From: Candidatus Melainabacteria bacterium | GTDB taxonomy: Bacteria > Cyanobacteriota > Vampirovibrionia > Obscuribacterales > Obscuribacteraceae | Direction: 5' to 3' | DNA length: 64,000 bases | Assembly: GCA_003153555.1 (NCBI GenBank) | Contig: PLZS01000112.1 | Location: 4,388 to 68,387 of the forward strand | Shown here: in pieces, positions 8,970 to 17,499 of the stretch | Layout: every line of letters begins with the position of its first letter | Numbering within the stretch: the first letter of the stretch is position 1 | The notes under the pieces: generated by a model | Told to the model about the DNA's origin: nothing | The model's database searches: none | Seen by the model: the letters and a program-made list of their open reading frames with translations, nothing else | Made by a program: the position numbers and the translations under genes

Positions 8970-9822
8970 TAAGGCAATTTATCTCTACACTTTGAAGCGC
9001 ATGGCGAAACACTATGTCTTCTATGTGATTGCCTTTGGCTTTGTCTTTTTGTTGCCGTTGACCACGCTTGCCGACCAAGCTTCTTCCACAGCGCACAATG
9101 ACGCAGTCTCTTCCTATACATGTGCATTGTTGTTCGGTCTTTCGATTATTGTCTCTCAAAACATTGCCGGTAGCGGTGCGGCGCAAGGCGGTGGATCAGA
9201 CTATCTTCCGCTGATTCTTTCTCGCCCGATCTCTAGGGCACAATACATCTTTACGAAATGGTTAGCGCTTAGCACCGTTGTCGGTGCTGTGTCGCTTTTG
9301 CAGTTTTTGATGCTGTGCATGTTAGGCGAGACAACGTCTCATCACTGGACGACTTTCATGGTGTTCTGTGCGTTTATCGAGCGGATGCTGGATGCGCTCA
9401 GCATTTGCATCGCACTTGTACTGGTATCACTTTTGCCAACGCGACAGTTATTTGGATACGGCGTAATTGGTCTCGAGCTCATTGGTCTCAATCATTTGGT
9501 TTTCGACTTTGATTTTTATGTGCCGGCTTATAGTTCCTCTACAACGGGCGTTCTGAAGCAACTTGGCATTAATGATTGGCTTAACAAGCACTTCTTTCCG
9601 CTGCTTACAACATCGAGTTTCGAGTCCACTTTGGCCAGCTTGAACACCTTAGTTGGACAGCTCAGCGACCTGATTGCTCCTCGTTTTTTTGTCTTCGATT
9701 TTCTAACGAATTCAACATTCGATATTTATCCACTCGTAACTTATTTAATGAATTTGTGCGTCGGCTTGGTTCTGTGCAATGTCTTACTCAACTGGCGGGA
9801 TATTAATTATGCCTCTGAGTAG
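8962..9822 (+). CDS. ABC-2 type transporter permease
   Basis: A 286-residue multi-spanning membrane protein with about six hydrophobic segments. It opens MISKAIYLYTLKRMAKHYVFYVIAF and has the ABC-2 permease feature LILSRPISRAQYIFTKWL near residue 90. I chose ATG 8962, which overlaps the ATPase stop by 8 bases, over an ATG 45 bases upstream because the later one begins just before the first helix and follows a GGAGGGA/AAAGAAA purine stretch. It is the partner of the upstream ATPase; substrate unknown. Confidence 0.85.
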   Translation: MISKAIYLYTLKRMAKHYVFYVIAFGFVFLLPLTTLADQASSTAHNDAVSSYTCALLFGLSIIVSQNIAGSGAAQGGGSDYLPLILSRPISRAQYIFTKWLALSTVVGAVSLLQFLMLCMLGETTSHHWTTFMVFCAFIERMLDALSICIALVLVSLLPTRQLFGYGVIGLELIGLNHLVFDFDFYVPAYSSSTTGVLKQLGINDWLNKHFFPLLTTSSFESTLASLNTLVGQLSDLIAPRFFVFDFLTNSTFDIYPLVTYLMNLCVGLVLCNVLLNWRDINYASE

Positions 9823-10438
9823 GAAGGGTCCGACAAATGGGATTCCAATTTGGCTTTTGGCACTGACTATTAGTTTGGTGATTTTTCGTGTGGCTCTTCT
9901 GGCCGGGCACTCGACACAGGTTGCCTTGAAGTTTGTTAATTGGAAGCCTTATTCAGATTTGGATACTGTTGTAAAACAGCAAAGCAAGCCAATTCTCCTT
10001 TATTTTGTCGGTGAAGGAACACCTAAAACTGAGCTGATGGATGACACCGTATTCTCGAATAAGATGGTGGCAGAGTGCATCCTCAATGATTTTTATCCGA
10101 TCCGTGTTGAAGGAGGCGAGAATGCTGCACCCCAACAAAAACTGATTATCAAAAAGCTTTATAAAAAATATCTGGTTGTCCAAATTCCTACGCTTGTCAT
10201 AACGACGACGGCGGGGTCTGAGGTTTCGCACGCGAACGGTTACAAACCATCGGCTCAGACATACCAATTTCTGCGTACTGTAAAGGATGGAATCCATTTA
10301 AAGGAAGTTGAGGACTCGGATCGCTCGCCCAAAAATAAAGGCGAGGATTCGGATCGTTCCACGAACAGGGACGCCGAGGATTCATATTTCTCGCCAAAGC
10401 AAGATTCTGAGCGGTCGGTACCAAAACCACCTTTCTAA
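9809..10438 (+). CDS. Membrane-anchored thioredoxin-fold protein with acidic repeats
   Basis: About 209 residues. An N-terminal transmembrane helix (PIWLLALTISLVIFRVALLA, about 13-32) is followed by a thioredoxin-like domain (about 45-165) of the type with SKPILLYFVGEG and PTLVITTTAGSE. The CxxC redox motif is absent, so oxidoreductase activity is unlikely. The C-terminus carries three to four imperfect copies of EDSDRS-like acidic/basic units. ATG 9809 overlaps the permease stop by 14 bases and has GGCGGGA about 10 bases upstream; an ATG 30 bases earlier is possible. Last gene of the transporter cluster. Confidence 0.7.
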   Translation: MPLSRKGPTNGIPIWLLALTISLVIFRVALLAGHSTQVALKFVNWKPYSDLDTVVKQQSKPILLYFVGEGTPKTELMDDTVFSNKMVAECILNDFYPIRVEGGENAAPQQKLIIKKLYKKYLVVQIPTLVITTTAGSEVSHANGYKPSAQTYQFLRTVKDGIHLKEVEDSDRSPKNKGEDSDRSTNRDAEDSYFSPKQDSERSVPKPPF

Positions 10439-10601
10439 CGTTGATGTCACGATCTATTTTGTTGACTTACAATAAGGCGGAGTTCGGGTATCAAATTAGA
10501 GGAATTCGATTATTCTAGAGAAAATTTGTCCAGATCATTACTGTTAGAAGCAGTAGCAGTTTGTTCAACTAAGCCTTAGTTAACGGAAGATTGCCGAACA
10601 G

Positions 10602-10835
10602 ATGGAAGAACAAATCGAAGAAATTTTTTTGAGGACACCCGAGGTGTCTGATCAGACTCAACTTGATTCGGCCGATCTTTTCGAATCAGGTTCAATTGTA
10701 TTAGATAAATTCCTGGTGATTAATCTTCTCGGCCGCGGCGGCATGGGCAGTGTCTATCGTGTCAAACAGTTGCAGCTCAATGCCGAATTCGCTCTCAAAT
10801 GTTTGAATAAGCATCACACCAACGACGTCGTTTGA
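10602..10835 (+). pseudogene. Ser/Thr protein kinase, N-terminal fragment
   Basis: Encodes the start of a Hanks-type Ser/Thr kinase: the glycine-rich loop LGRGGMGSVYRVKQ (about residues 44-57) and the ATP-anchoring ALKCL lysine. It then stops at TGA 10833-10835. Reading on in the same frame gives the very end of a kinase C-lobe (SIEIIVAKLLEKDPALRYQNAHELAKDL), so about 180 residues, including the catalytic HRD and DFG loops, are missing exactly at the stop. The two sides remain in frame. The kinase cannot be active. Confidence 0.85.
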
Positions 10836-10952
10836 GCTTCTCTCGGTACAGATTTCCCAGAGTCTATCGAGATTATAGTAGCCAAGCTGCTTGAAAAGGA
10901 TCCGGCGCTTCGATACCAAAACGCCCATGAGCTTGCGAAAGACCTGATCAAG

Positions 10953-12134
10953 GTGGAACGACATTTGTTGTCTGATTCAGTGCATAAGGTCGCTCCAAGG
11001 AGGATGCCAAAACACCACGGTCAAGAGTTTAAACTGAAACGGTTCTTGAGTAGCGTCAGCGCACCGTTGGCAATACTACTGATAACGATTGGCTTTTTGC
11101 TAGGATTGTTTACGGGAATGGCAATACCTCGAGGAACTCCCTTAGTTGACAAAGGCACTAATCCAGCAGTCGAGCTGTCTAACCCAGACTCGTTTGCGTT
11201 AGACTCTAGAGGAGACTCCAGTACCAAAAACGCCGGTGCCAGCGGCAAGACTGTGCGAGATGATCAACTATTTTCAACTATGGTGATTGGCAGCCATTCG
11301 AGGTTGTTTAGCTTTCCTCATGAATCGCTGGGTGAGTTGCGCATTCTCTCAGAACAAAATAGGCGGGCTCAGGATTTGGTGGCATTTGATAATTTTGTGC
11401 CGATGTCGTTTACTCCATCAGAGTATTCTTACAGTCATCCTGAGTTGTTTTCCCGTTTCAGATCGGATGAACTGTTAGACGTGCAACTCAGATATTGCGA
11501 TGAAAATTTGGAAGAAATTCTGAGTCGACTGGTCAGGTCTGAGAAGCTGCGCTCGCTAGTCTTGATGACCAGCAATGCCGACGACAAGTGCTTGCCATTC
11601 GTTGACAAACTGACCCGACTAAGAAGTCTAAATGTAAACGGAACATCAGTCACTGGAGGTGGGTTGTCCAAATTGAAAATTCTGCCTAAGCTATCGGATC
11701 TCAAATGCGCAGATATTGTCGATATCAAGCCATTGATCGCTCGGCTGGATAAGATGCCGGACCTCAAGGTGTTGGACTTATCTGCAGACAAGCTCGATCG
11801 TTCTGACCTGATCAAGATTGGTCGTCTGGGAAAGTTGACAGACCTTGACCTCACGAGCACTCCAGAGTTAAACGATCGTACGCTTAGCTATTTAAGCTCG
11901 ATGCCAATGTTAACCGAAATCGATGCAGAGAAGTGTTCTTTAACCCCAGCCAGCATCGAGACTTTTAAAAGAATGCGTTCGTTGAAGGAAATCGATCTTT
12001 CGTTACAAGGTTGGGCACCAGCTGAGCAAAAGCAACTACAGCAACAGGTCGGATCCAAATGCAAGGTGGTGTTTAAGGGAAATCAATTTGCTGAAGCAGA
12101 GCAAGAGTATCAACGCACCCAAACTGGTCACTAA
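10953..12134 (+). CDS. Membrane-anchored leucine-rich-repeat protein (3' part of broken kinase gene)
   Basis: Continuation of the broken kinase frame. A GTG at 10953 could restart translation, giving 393 residues. After a short basic stretch there is one transmembrane helix (APLAILLITIGFLLGLFTG, about 35-55), a Ser-rich linker, and at least five leucine-rich repeats in the second half (LRSLVLMTSN, LRSLNVNGTS, LKVLDLSADK, LTDLDLTSTP, LTEIDAEKCS). Kinase-TM-LRR is a sensor-like architecture; here the kinase module is destroyed, and whether the LRR part is still made is unknown. The next gene begins directly at its stop codon. Confidence 0.6.
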   Translation: MERHLLSDSVHKVAPRRMPKHHGQEFKLKRFLSSVSAPLAILLITIGFLLGLFTGMAIPRGTPLVDKGTNPAVELSNPDSFALDSRGDSSTKNAGASGKTVRDDQLFSTMVIGSHSRLFSFPHESLGELRILSEQNRRAQDLVAFDNFVPMSFTPSEYSYSHPELFSRFRSDELLDVQLRYCDENLEEILSRLVRSEKLRSLVLMTSNADDKCLPFVDKLTRLRSLNVNGTSVTGGGLSKLKILPKLSDLKCADIVDIKPLIARLDKMPDLKVLDLSADKLDRSDLIKIGRLGKLTDLDLTSTPELNDRTLSYLSSMPMLTEIDAEKCSLTPASIETFKRMRSLKEIDLSLQGWAPAEQKQLQQQVGSKCKVVFKGNQFAEAEQEYQRTQTGH

Positions 12135-12863
12135 GTGAAATGGCTATCGCAGTTGTACATGTTGGAGCTTAGTTTGAAACAAGGATTTTTTGCTTTCTTG
12201 CTAACATTTTTACTGTCACCAAATGTGATGGCGCAAGATATTCTGCCGGTGCAAAAACAAGTACAAGATGAGCCAGCCCCGATTGGCCCTGTCACCAAAA
12301 TTCTGCAAGGCGGTGCTGAGCGGGATACTCTGCTGCAACAGCCTGTTCAAGCGCCAGTTGATAATTCACCTCCAACACAGGGATATCCACAAGCACAAAC
12401 GGATCCACAGCAGTCGCAAGGTAACCCAGCTGCACAATTGAATTATCAGCAGCCGCAGATGGCACCGCTCTATCGCGCCCCGGTGCCGTTGTATGCTCAA
12501 CAGCATTCACCGATGTTTCTACAAGCCACGGTCGATAGTCGCGGCACTCCGACTCTGCCTCCATGGAAAACCCAGCCTGAGGAAGTAATTGGACATTTCC
12601 ATGTGGACTTTATGGGTGTTGCGATCAGGCAAGTAAATGGACCGCCCAGCAATCCCGTTGATTTCACAAAGGATCAAAAATGGCGGGGCAATCGCCATCG
12701 ACCTTGCAATGTCTGGTTGACGCAAGTGCAAGATGGATCCGGCGGTTATTACTTCAATTGTATGGAGAATCGTTACGGACCAAGAGGTTGGATTTATCCG
12801 ATAGCCAAGCGAGGTCCCCAAGACAAGGTAACTCCTTGGGCCATATTTTTCAATCAACCTTAA
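12135..12863 (+). CDS. Exported Pro/Gln-rich hypothetical protein
   Basis: A 242-residue protein beginning with GTG immediately after the preceding TAA; an in-frame ATG at 12159 is an alternative start. A signal peptide is clear (LKQGFFAFLLTFLLSPNVMAQD). A Pro/Gln-rich disordered region follows (about 40-130), then a compact C-terminal domain (about 145-242) with two Cys and many Trp/Tyr (WRGNRHRPCNVWLTQVQ, YYFNCMENRYGPRGWIYP). The domain is not recognised. Likely periplasmic or surface-exposed, possibly disulfide-bonded. Confidence 0.75.
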   Translation: MKWLSQLYMLELSLKQGFFAFLLTFLLSPNVMAQDILPVQKQVQDEPAPIGPVTKILQGGAERDTLLQQPVQAPVDNSPPTQGYPQAQTDPQQSQGNPAAQLNYQQPQMAPLYRAPVPLYAQQHSPMFLQATVDSRGTPTLPPWKTQPEEVIGHFHVDFMGVAIRQVNGPPSNPVDFTKDQKWRGNRHRPCNVWLTQVQDGSGGYYFNCMENRYGPRGWIYPIAKRGPQDKVTPWAIFFNQP

Positions 12864-12969
12864 GCTGTTAGCAATCTTGAGCTGTTAGTTCGTTGACGTC
12901 CTCTCTGCCCTGAAGGGACGGTTATGGAGAATCTGGTACACTGCCTGCTGTCTCCTCAGGGTGTGTCTC

Positions 12970-14031
12970 ATGTTGAAAGCTCTTTTCTTGACGGTGTCGC
13001 TAGCGCTCGCTTTGTGCGCGACATTGTTCGATTCGTCTGTTGTTCTGGCTGGTGACACTGTGTCTGTGCCGATACCTGTTGATGCTGCGGCTACGACAAC
13101 CACCGTGACAAGAACGATAGAGAGCTCTTCCATGTCTGCGGCGTCCAAACCCATGGATCAGCTCAAGGAAATGGTTGGACATATCGGCTGGATAAAAGCG
13201 CTAAATTTTTCAGCTGATGGGCAACGGGCTATCTCTGGAAGTGAGGACAAATCGGCACGCGTGTGGGATCTTGCCTCAGGAAAAGAACTGTTCAAATTAG
13301 AAGGCAATAACGGAAATGTCGGCGCTGTATTGTTCACCCAAGATGGCAAGTTTGTTATCACGGGCTGTGATGATTTCAACGTGAGGATCTGGGATGCCAG
13401 CAATGGTCAACTGCTTCGTACGTTGACCGGTCACAAAAATAACGTTAAAGCTCTGGCGGTGTCGGTCGATGGGCAACGATTGATGTCAGGCGATTTTGAT
13501 GGCACGATCAAATGTTGGGACATTGCAACTGGCACTCTCAGGACTTCTTCGGCGATATCGCCAAGCGCTGTGCATGCTTTGGCTATCTCGCCTGATGGAA
13601 AAACTTTATTAGTCGGTTTGGAAGATCATTCCTTGAAATTGCTGGATGCGGAGACTTTGGCACCGCTAGCAGTGCTTAACGGACATACGGATGATGTTTT
13701 GAGTGTGACATTCTCGCCTGATGGAAAGCATGCAGCATCAGGTGGTGCCGATACCCGAGTCATTGTTTGGGACATGGATACGAAAGCTCCAATTCTGAAA
13801 CTACTAGGGCATTCGGACTGGGTTTCACGAGTAGCTTATTCGAGTGATGGCAAAAGTTTGATGTCCGGCAGTCTGGATAAGACCGTGGGCAAGTGGGATC
13901 CGGCGACCGGTCAGATGGATTGTAAGTACACTGGCCTAACCGCCGGTTGGGCGTTTGCTTTTTCGGGAGATGGATCGCAGTTGCTCTCTGGCAGTGACAG
14001 CAAAAGCGTCATGTTATACAGGCTTCCATAG
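12970..14031 (+). CDS. Exported WD40-repeat propeller protein
   Basis: A 353-residue protein. A signal peptide (LKALFLTVSLALALCATLFD...VLAGD) is followed by a Ser/Thr linker and seven WD40 repeats from about residue 58 to the end. Each has a GH-type start, an SPDG/SADG turn and a WD-type strand end (for example RAISGSEDKSARVWD, RLMSGDFDGTIKCWD, HAASGGADTRVIVWD). Seven blades predict a closed beta-propeller used as a binding platform. ATG 12970 is preferred over GTG 12961 because the signal peptide starts there and a CAGGG lies 10 bases upstream. A GC-rich hairpin follows at 14089. Confidence 0.9.
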   Translation: MLKALFLTVSLALALCATLFDSSVVLAGDTVSVPIPVDAAATTTTVTRTIESSSMSAASKPMDQLKEMVGHIGWIKALNFSADGQRAISGSEDKSARVWDLASGKELFKLEGNNGNVGAVLFTQDGKFVITGCDDFNVRIWDASNGQLLRTLTGHKNNVKALAVSVDGQRLMSGDFDGTIKCWDIATGTLRTSSAISPSAVHALAISPDGKTLLVGLEDHSLKLLDAETLAPLAVLNGHTDDVLSVTFSPDGKHAASGGADTRVIVWDMDTKAPILKLLGHSDWVSRVAYSSDGKSLMSGSLDKTVGKWDPATGQMDCKYTGLTAGWAFAFSGDGSQLLSGSDSKSVMLYRLP

Positions 14032-14088
14032 CGTGTGCGAACCGAACGCACCATGTTCTGCAGACTAATTGTCGTTCGGAAATGGAGC

Positions 14089-14105
14089 GCACGCATCCTG
14101 CGTGC
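14089..14105. repeat. Hairpin repeat, copy A
   Basis: Perfect 7-bp stem GCACGCA/TGCGTGC with loop TCC, preceded by GGAAATGGAGC. The lead sequence and the ATCCTG apex recur in copies at 50.47, 54.96 and 55.03 kb. It sits between the convergent WD40 and rsgA genes, where it may act as a terminator or RNA 3' end stabiliser. Confidence 0.7.
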
Positions 14106-14143
14106 CTATATCAACACGGCGTCAGCTTTTCCTAATGACCGCA

Positions 14144-15151
14144 CTAATGCTGCCGACGACGATTCGCTTTGTGAATAGCTTTCCAGCGCTCCTTTTCGGC
14201 GACGGCCGCTCTGCGATCTGTTTTGCGGGCTTCAAATGCAGCTTCGCGTTCAAGTTTTCGCCAACTCGCTAGTCTACTGTCATCAACACTGTCTCGCACT
14301 GCACAACCAGGTTCTGCATCGTGTTTGCAATCTTTGTATTTGCACTCTTGCGCGATTGCAGTTATCTCTTTAAACACTTCGCTGACACCTTCGTTCGCTT
14401 CAGCAAGTGAAAATTCGCGCATGCCAGGCGTGTCGATGATGGCAGTCCCGTCCAGTCGATGCAGCAACAGTCTGCGCGTCGTTGTATGTCGACCGCGACC
14501 ATCTTGTTCGCGGATATCTCCAACTTCCATCACCGGCTTATCCAGTAACGAATTAATCAGAGTTGACTTGCCGACGCCACTCGAGCCGACAAATGCAATC
14601 GTTCGCTCTGGACCACAAAAGCGCAATAATTCATTGAATCCGCGTCCATCCAGTGAGCTCAGAGCGATGACGGGAACGTCGTTCAGAAATTCTTTGATCG
14701 AATCGATGAACGAATCCGGTTCTTCCACCAAGTCTACTTTGGTCAGCGCGATTGCGAATGGAACATCAAAGGCTGCGGCTGATACAACATAACGCTCTAA
14801 CCTTCTGATGTTGAAATCGCGATTCACTGCCACCGTAACAAACAGTGTGTCAATGTTCGCTGCGATGGGTTGCAGAAAGTGACTGCCATCTTTTGCCCGT
14901 CGGGCAAACAGATTGGTCCGTGGTATCACGGATTCAATCATGAAAGTGCCGTCATTGTTGGACAATGAAACGTAGTCACCCACGACTGGAAAATCTCTTG
15001 GATCTTGTGTTTGATAGCGGAAGGCGCCAACTATTTGAGCATGGTGCTCACCATATTCAGTTTCAACTATGTATAGACTTCGGTCGTTAGCCACTATGCG
15101 GCCGCAGACTTTGGGCGCTACAACTAGCGCCGTAAAGGCGTGTGGAATCAT
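14144..15151 (-). CDS. rsgA: Ribosome biogenesis GTPase RsgA
   Basis: A 335-residue circularly permuted GTPase that acts in 30S subunit maturation. An N-terminal OB-fold (about 15-75) is followed by the permuted G motifs: G4 LTKVDL (about 135), G1 GSSGVGKST (about 187) and G3 IIDTPGMREF (about 238). A C-terminal zinc finger has CKYKDCKHDAEPGC (about 268-285), in which Cys/His ligands are conserved. ATG 15151 has AAAAGGAC about 10 bases upstream. A strong promoter and a 23-codon upstream ORF precede it. Confidence 0.96.
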   Translation of the reverse strand: MIPHAFTALVVAPKVCGRIVANDRSLYIVETEYGEHHAQIVGAFRYQTQDPRDFPVVGDYVSLSNNDGTFMIESVIPRTNLFARRAKDGSHFLQPIAANIDTLFVTVAVNRDFNIRRLERYVVSAAAFDVPFAIALTKVDLVEEPDSFIDSIKEFLNDVPVIALSSLDGRGFNELLRFCGPERTIAFVGSSGVGKSTLINSLLDKPVMEVGDIREQDGRGRHTTTRRLLLHRLDGTAIIDTPGMREFSLAEANEGVSEVFKEITAIAQECKYKDCKHDAEPGCAVRDSVDDSRLASWRKLEREAAFEARKTDRRAAVAEKERWKAIHKANRRRQH

Positions 15152-15240
15152 GATAAAAATGTCCTTTTAAAAAACGCGTGAAATGGCGAAATTTAAGGAC
15201 GCAAGGAATTGCGGCGATGCCTAGCTAAGACAGAACTGTT

Positions 15241-15312
15241 TCAGCTTATTCTGAAAGGAGCGCGACAACGCACAACTGCATAGCGTCCGATTACTACAAT
15301 GACAGTGTTCAT
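15241..15312 (-). CDS. Candidate 23-residue upstream ORF / leader peptide
   Basis: ATG 15312 is preceded at 6 bases by AAAGGAGG, the best Shine-Dalgarno in the window, and lies about 40 bases downstream of a near-consensus promoter. The peptide begins MNTVIVVIGRYAVV and ends in a basic Cys/Arg-rich tail. Its stop lies 89 bases before the rsgA start on the same strand. It may be a small membrane-associated peptide or a regulatory leader for rsgA. No homology is known to me. Confidence 0.45.
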   Translation of the reverse strand: MNTVIVVIGRYAVVRCRAPFRIS

Positions 15313-15353
15313 AAGGCCCTCCTTTGAGGTTTACCGCTGGGAAATATCCTAAG

Positions 15354-15382
15354 ATAATATCGAACATTGCAAATAACGTCAA
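15354..15382 (-). promoter_or_regulatory. Sigma-70 promoter for the leader ORF and rsgA
   Basis: On the minus strand TTGACG (15382-15377), a 17-base spacer and TATTAT (15359-15354). Both hexamers are close to consensus with ideal spacing. Transcription would begin near 15347 and run through the 23-codon ORF into rsgA. Confidence 0.7.
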
Positions 15383-15632
15383 ATAAGCTAGAGTGCTCTT
15401 CCGGGTATAAAGTATTATAAATCGTCCTTGAGGGGCTTCTGCTTTGGACTCTAACCTTGCAAAATTTGAGGCATTTGTATGTTCAACAGTGTCAGAATGC
15501 TTCAGCACAGGCTCTCGCGAAATTGCATCAGAAGCTGCCCAACTGTGTGATCTACGACGATCAGCATCCATTTCGTGAAGAGAAAGAACCGATTTAAGAT
15601 GATAAGATTTCTCAACTTAGAGTTGAGGTGTT
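15383..15632. other. Intergenic stretch with one weak ORF
   Basis: Lies upstream of the 93-residue gene. A 44-codon TTG-initiated ORF at 15444-15578 (+) has protein-like composition (LDSNLAKFEAFVCSTVSE) and a GAGGGG about 9 bases upstream, but is too short and unfamiliar to call. Nothing else is seen. Confidence 0.3.
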
Positions 15633-15914
15633 ATGTCTAACGTGATTATCGGCGTCATACCGTCTAGTGCCGACCCTAGCATATTGTCCCGGATGCAGAA
15701 TTGGTTGGTTGAATCGGGAATGGACGCCGATCTTGAAACTACTGAGGTGCAGCCTGATGCCTCTATAGTAGATCGAGTTCGGGACGCGATCAACGTTACT
15801 AACAGCAAGACCCTAGGGCTGTTAGTGGATCGAACTCTTTTGGCGGTCGATCAATTCGTCAGCTTGGAAACGTTTGCTAAGTCTAACAATCTTTCCGTTT
15901 ATCATATCCGCTAG
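15633..15914 (+). CDS. Small hypothetical protein
   Basis: A 93-residue soluble alpha/beta-looking protein (MSNVIIGVIPSSADPSILSRM ... YHIR). ATG 15633 has GAGGTG about 7 bases upstream, a good start signal. No Cys, no membrane segment, and no recognised motif. It stands alone, convergent with hipA. Confidence 0.65.
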   Translation: MSNVIIGVIPSSADPSILSRMQNWLVESGMDADLETTEVQPDASIVDRVRDAINVTNSKTLGLLVDRTLLAVDQFVSLETFAKSNNLSVYHIR

Positions 15915-15993
15915 TTCCGTCAGTTTATTCTTTGACTTTACGCCGCACCAATTGCGATACCAACCACGCTTCTGATTTTTGCGTTAGAGTTGT

Positions 15994-17265
15994 TTACGGC
16001 CAGCCGAATTGATCTCTAACACGATTACATGACCGACCTAGTTCGAGAATCATCATGTCGGCAACCCATGTCTGAAATTCGCTGCTAGCTAGCTTTTCCC
16101 TTTCGCGTTCTGCAACCTCTTCTATCGAGGCGACCTGTTCCTTTAGAAGGTTTCGAAACGCTGGAAAGCCAAATCCACTGGTCTTACAAAGTTTTTTCCA
16201 ATCCTCAACTGTCACGTCTGCTGCGTTAAAACAGCCTCCTATGCTCATCGCCATGTTCTGAATAAGGTCGTCATATACTTGAATTATTGAAAGCACATCG
16301 TAAAGTGGTGCAATTCTTGTGGATGCTCCTGGGGAATGAAGCAGGGAAAAGTTCTTACCATGCGCATCTGCGTTGCCGACAAGATAGTTCAACACTGTAA
16401 ATTTTGCAAAGGTTGTTCTATCTAGCGCCGGCTTATCTGATTGTTTGAGAAGTTCGAAGCACTCCGCAAAGCCCGGGCCCTTTTCAGCTTCGTACTTACG
16501 CGCCGCGACAACCCCCATCGCTTGACAGAAATCCTCTTGATGTACCCGCCGAATAATTGTTCCATCGATAATTTCACGGTCGTATCTCTCAACCAGCACA
16601 TAAGCTTGGTCTTCGGCGCGTCTGATTTCAGTTTTAGCTGTTGGTAAACCAAGACCGCTTGCAATCGAGAGACACAAGAATTCGTTTTGAACGGTCGCCT
16701 CATGTTGGGCCATTGCAGGCTTAAGAATATGTGTTGTAGGTACGTCTTCTGTAGGTAAACAAATTCGCCCGCCTATGAGGCACACACCGGCTTTATTCTG
16801 AAAGCCTGCAAGCGAGAGCCGAACTCCCTCTACTCCAGCGAGAAGCGGGGTTCTAGGTAAGTCACGAATAAGTCCGGCGAGTCGCTTTTCAGTTAACTCT
16901 TCTCCTTCTAGTTTGTGCGAATTAGTAGATGATGGCGGTTGTGCTGGGTCATGCAAAGATATTGCACCTGCGCATTCCTTACCAATGACTTTTAAAAGAC
17001 TAAATGTATTGTCAGCATTGGCATTCAACCTGCGCGCTATTAACTCGCGTGCCTGCTGGTTCTCGGGCAAAAGACCTCCAAAAAACGCTTCGCATACAAC
17101 ATCTCCATATGTGGTGCCTTCGAGAGGCATACTTAAGGAGATTGGTGTCTTCGCATCTTTTTCGTAAGTGAAGGAAAGCCTGCCCGTGTCGTCCCTGTCG
17201 AGGTATCCAACGGGTTGATTTTGAAGGCAAACGAGCAGCCTATCGTTTGATGACATACTCATCAA
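15994..17265 (-). CDS. hipA: HipA-family Ser/Thr kinase toxin
   Basis: A 423-residue HipA-like kinase; in E. coli HipA phosphorylates glutamyl-tRNA synthetase and causes growth arrest. The N-terminal subdomain has FFGGLLPENQQARELI. The P-loop-like VRLSLAGFQNKAGV is near residue 145, the catalytic loop NYLVGNADAHGKNFSLL near 290 carries Asp and Asn, and the metal-binding PLYDVLS follows. All catalytic residues appear intact. Tandem starts M1/M2 (17265/17262) lie 3-6 bases after AAGGGG and overlap hipB by 26 bases, so translation is coupled. Target specificity cannot be read from sequence. Confidence 0.93.
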   Translation of the reverse strand: MMSMSSNDRLLVCLQNQPVGYLDRDDTGRLSFTYEKDAKTPISLSMPLEGTTYGDVVCEAFFGGLLPENQQARELIARRLNANADNTFSLLKVIGKECAGAISLHDPAQPPSSTNSHKLEGEELTEKRLAGLIRDLPRTPLLAGVEGVRLSLAGFQNKAGVCLIGGRICLPTEDVPTTHILKPAMAQHEATVQNEFLCLSIASGLGLPTAKTEIRRAEDQAYVLVERYDREIIDGTIIRRVHQEDFCQAMGVVAARKYEAEKGPGFAECFELLKQSDKPALDRTTFAKFTVLNYLVGNADAHGKNFSLLHSPGASTRIAPLYDVLSIIQVYDDLIQNMAMSIGGCFNAADVTVEDWKKLCKTSGFGFPAFRNLLKEQVASIEEVAEREREKLASSEFQTWVADMMILELGRSCNRVRDQFGWP

Positions 17266-17488
17266 CCCCTTCTGTGTCTAATGGTTCTATAGCGTTGATT
17301 TTTATTCCGAGCATTGCAGCAACAGTAAGTGCTTTCTCAATCTCACAAGTTGGCTTGCCGTTCTCAAGGTCAACGATAAATCTTATGCCTGTACCTGTTG
17401 CACCAGCGAGTTCCGGTTGTGTCATGTGCTGGACTTTCCGCACTTTGCGAATAAGGTTTCCTAAATCGGATGCTGATTTTATGCGCAT
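17240..17488 (-). CDS. hipB: HipB-family HTH antitoxin/repressor
   Basis: An Xre/Cro-type helix-turn-helix protein: SDLGNLIRKVRKVQHMTQPELAGATG followed by IRFIVDLENGKPTCEIEKALTVAAMLGI. It neutralises HipA and represses its own promoter. I choose ATG 17488 (82 residues) because AAGG lies 5 bases upstream and the inferred transcription start is near 17511. ATG 17500 (86 residues) is possible, but a GTG at 17527 lies upstream of the inferred start site and is unlikely. The palindromic operators lie immediately upstream. Confidence 0.9.
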   Translation of the reverse strand: MRIKSASDLGNLIRKVRKVQHMTQPELAGATGTGIRFIVDLENGKPTCEIEKALTVAAMLGIKINAIEPLDTEGVDEYVIKR

Positions 17489-17499
17489 AAGTGCCTTCA

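Noticed and set aside
15221..15571. 116-codon minus-strand ORF
   Set aside because: Runs across the well-defined promoter and the 23-codon ORF in another frame; composition is not protein-like.
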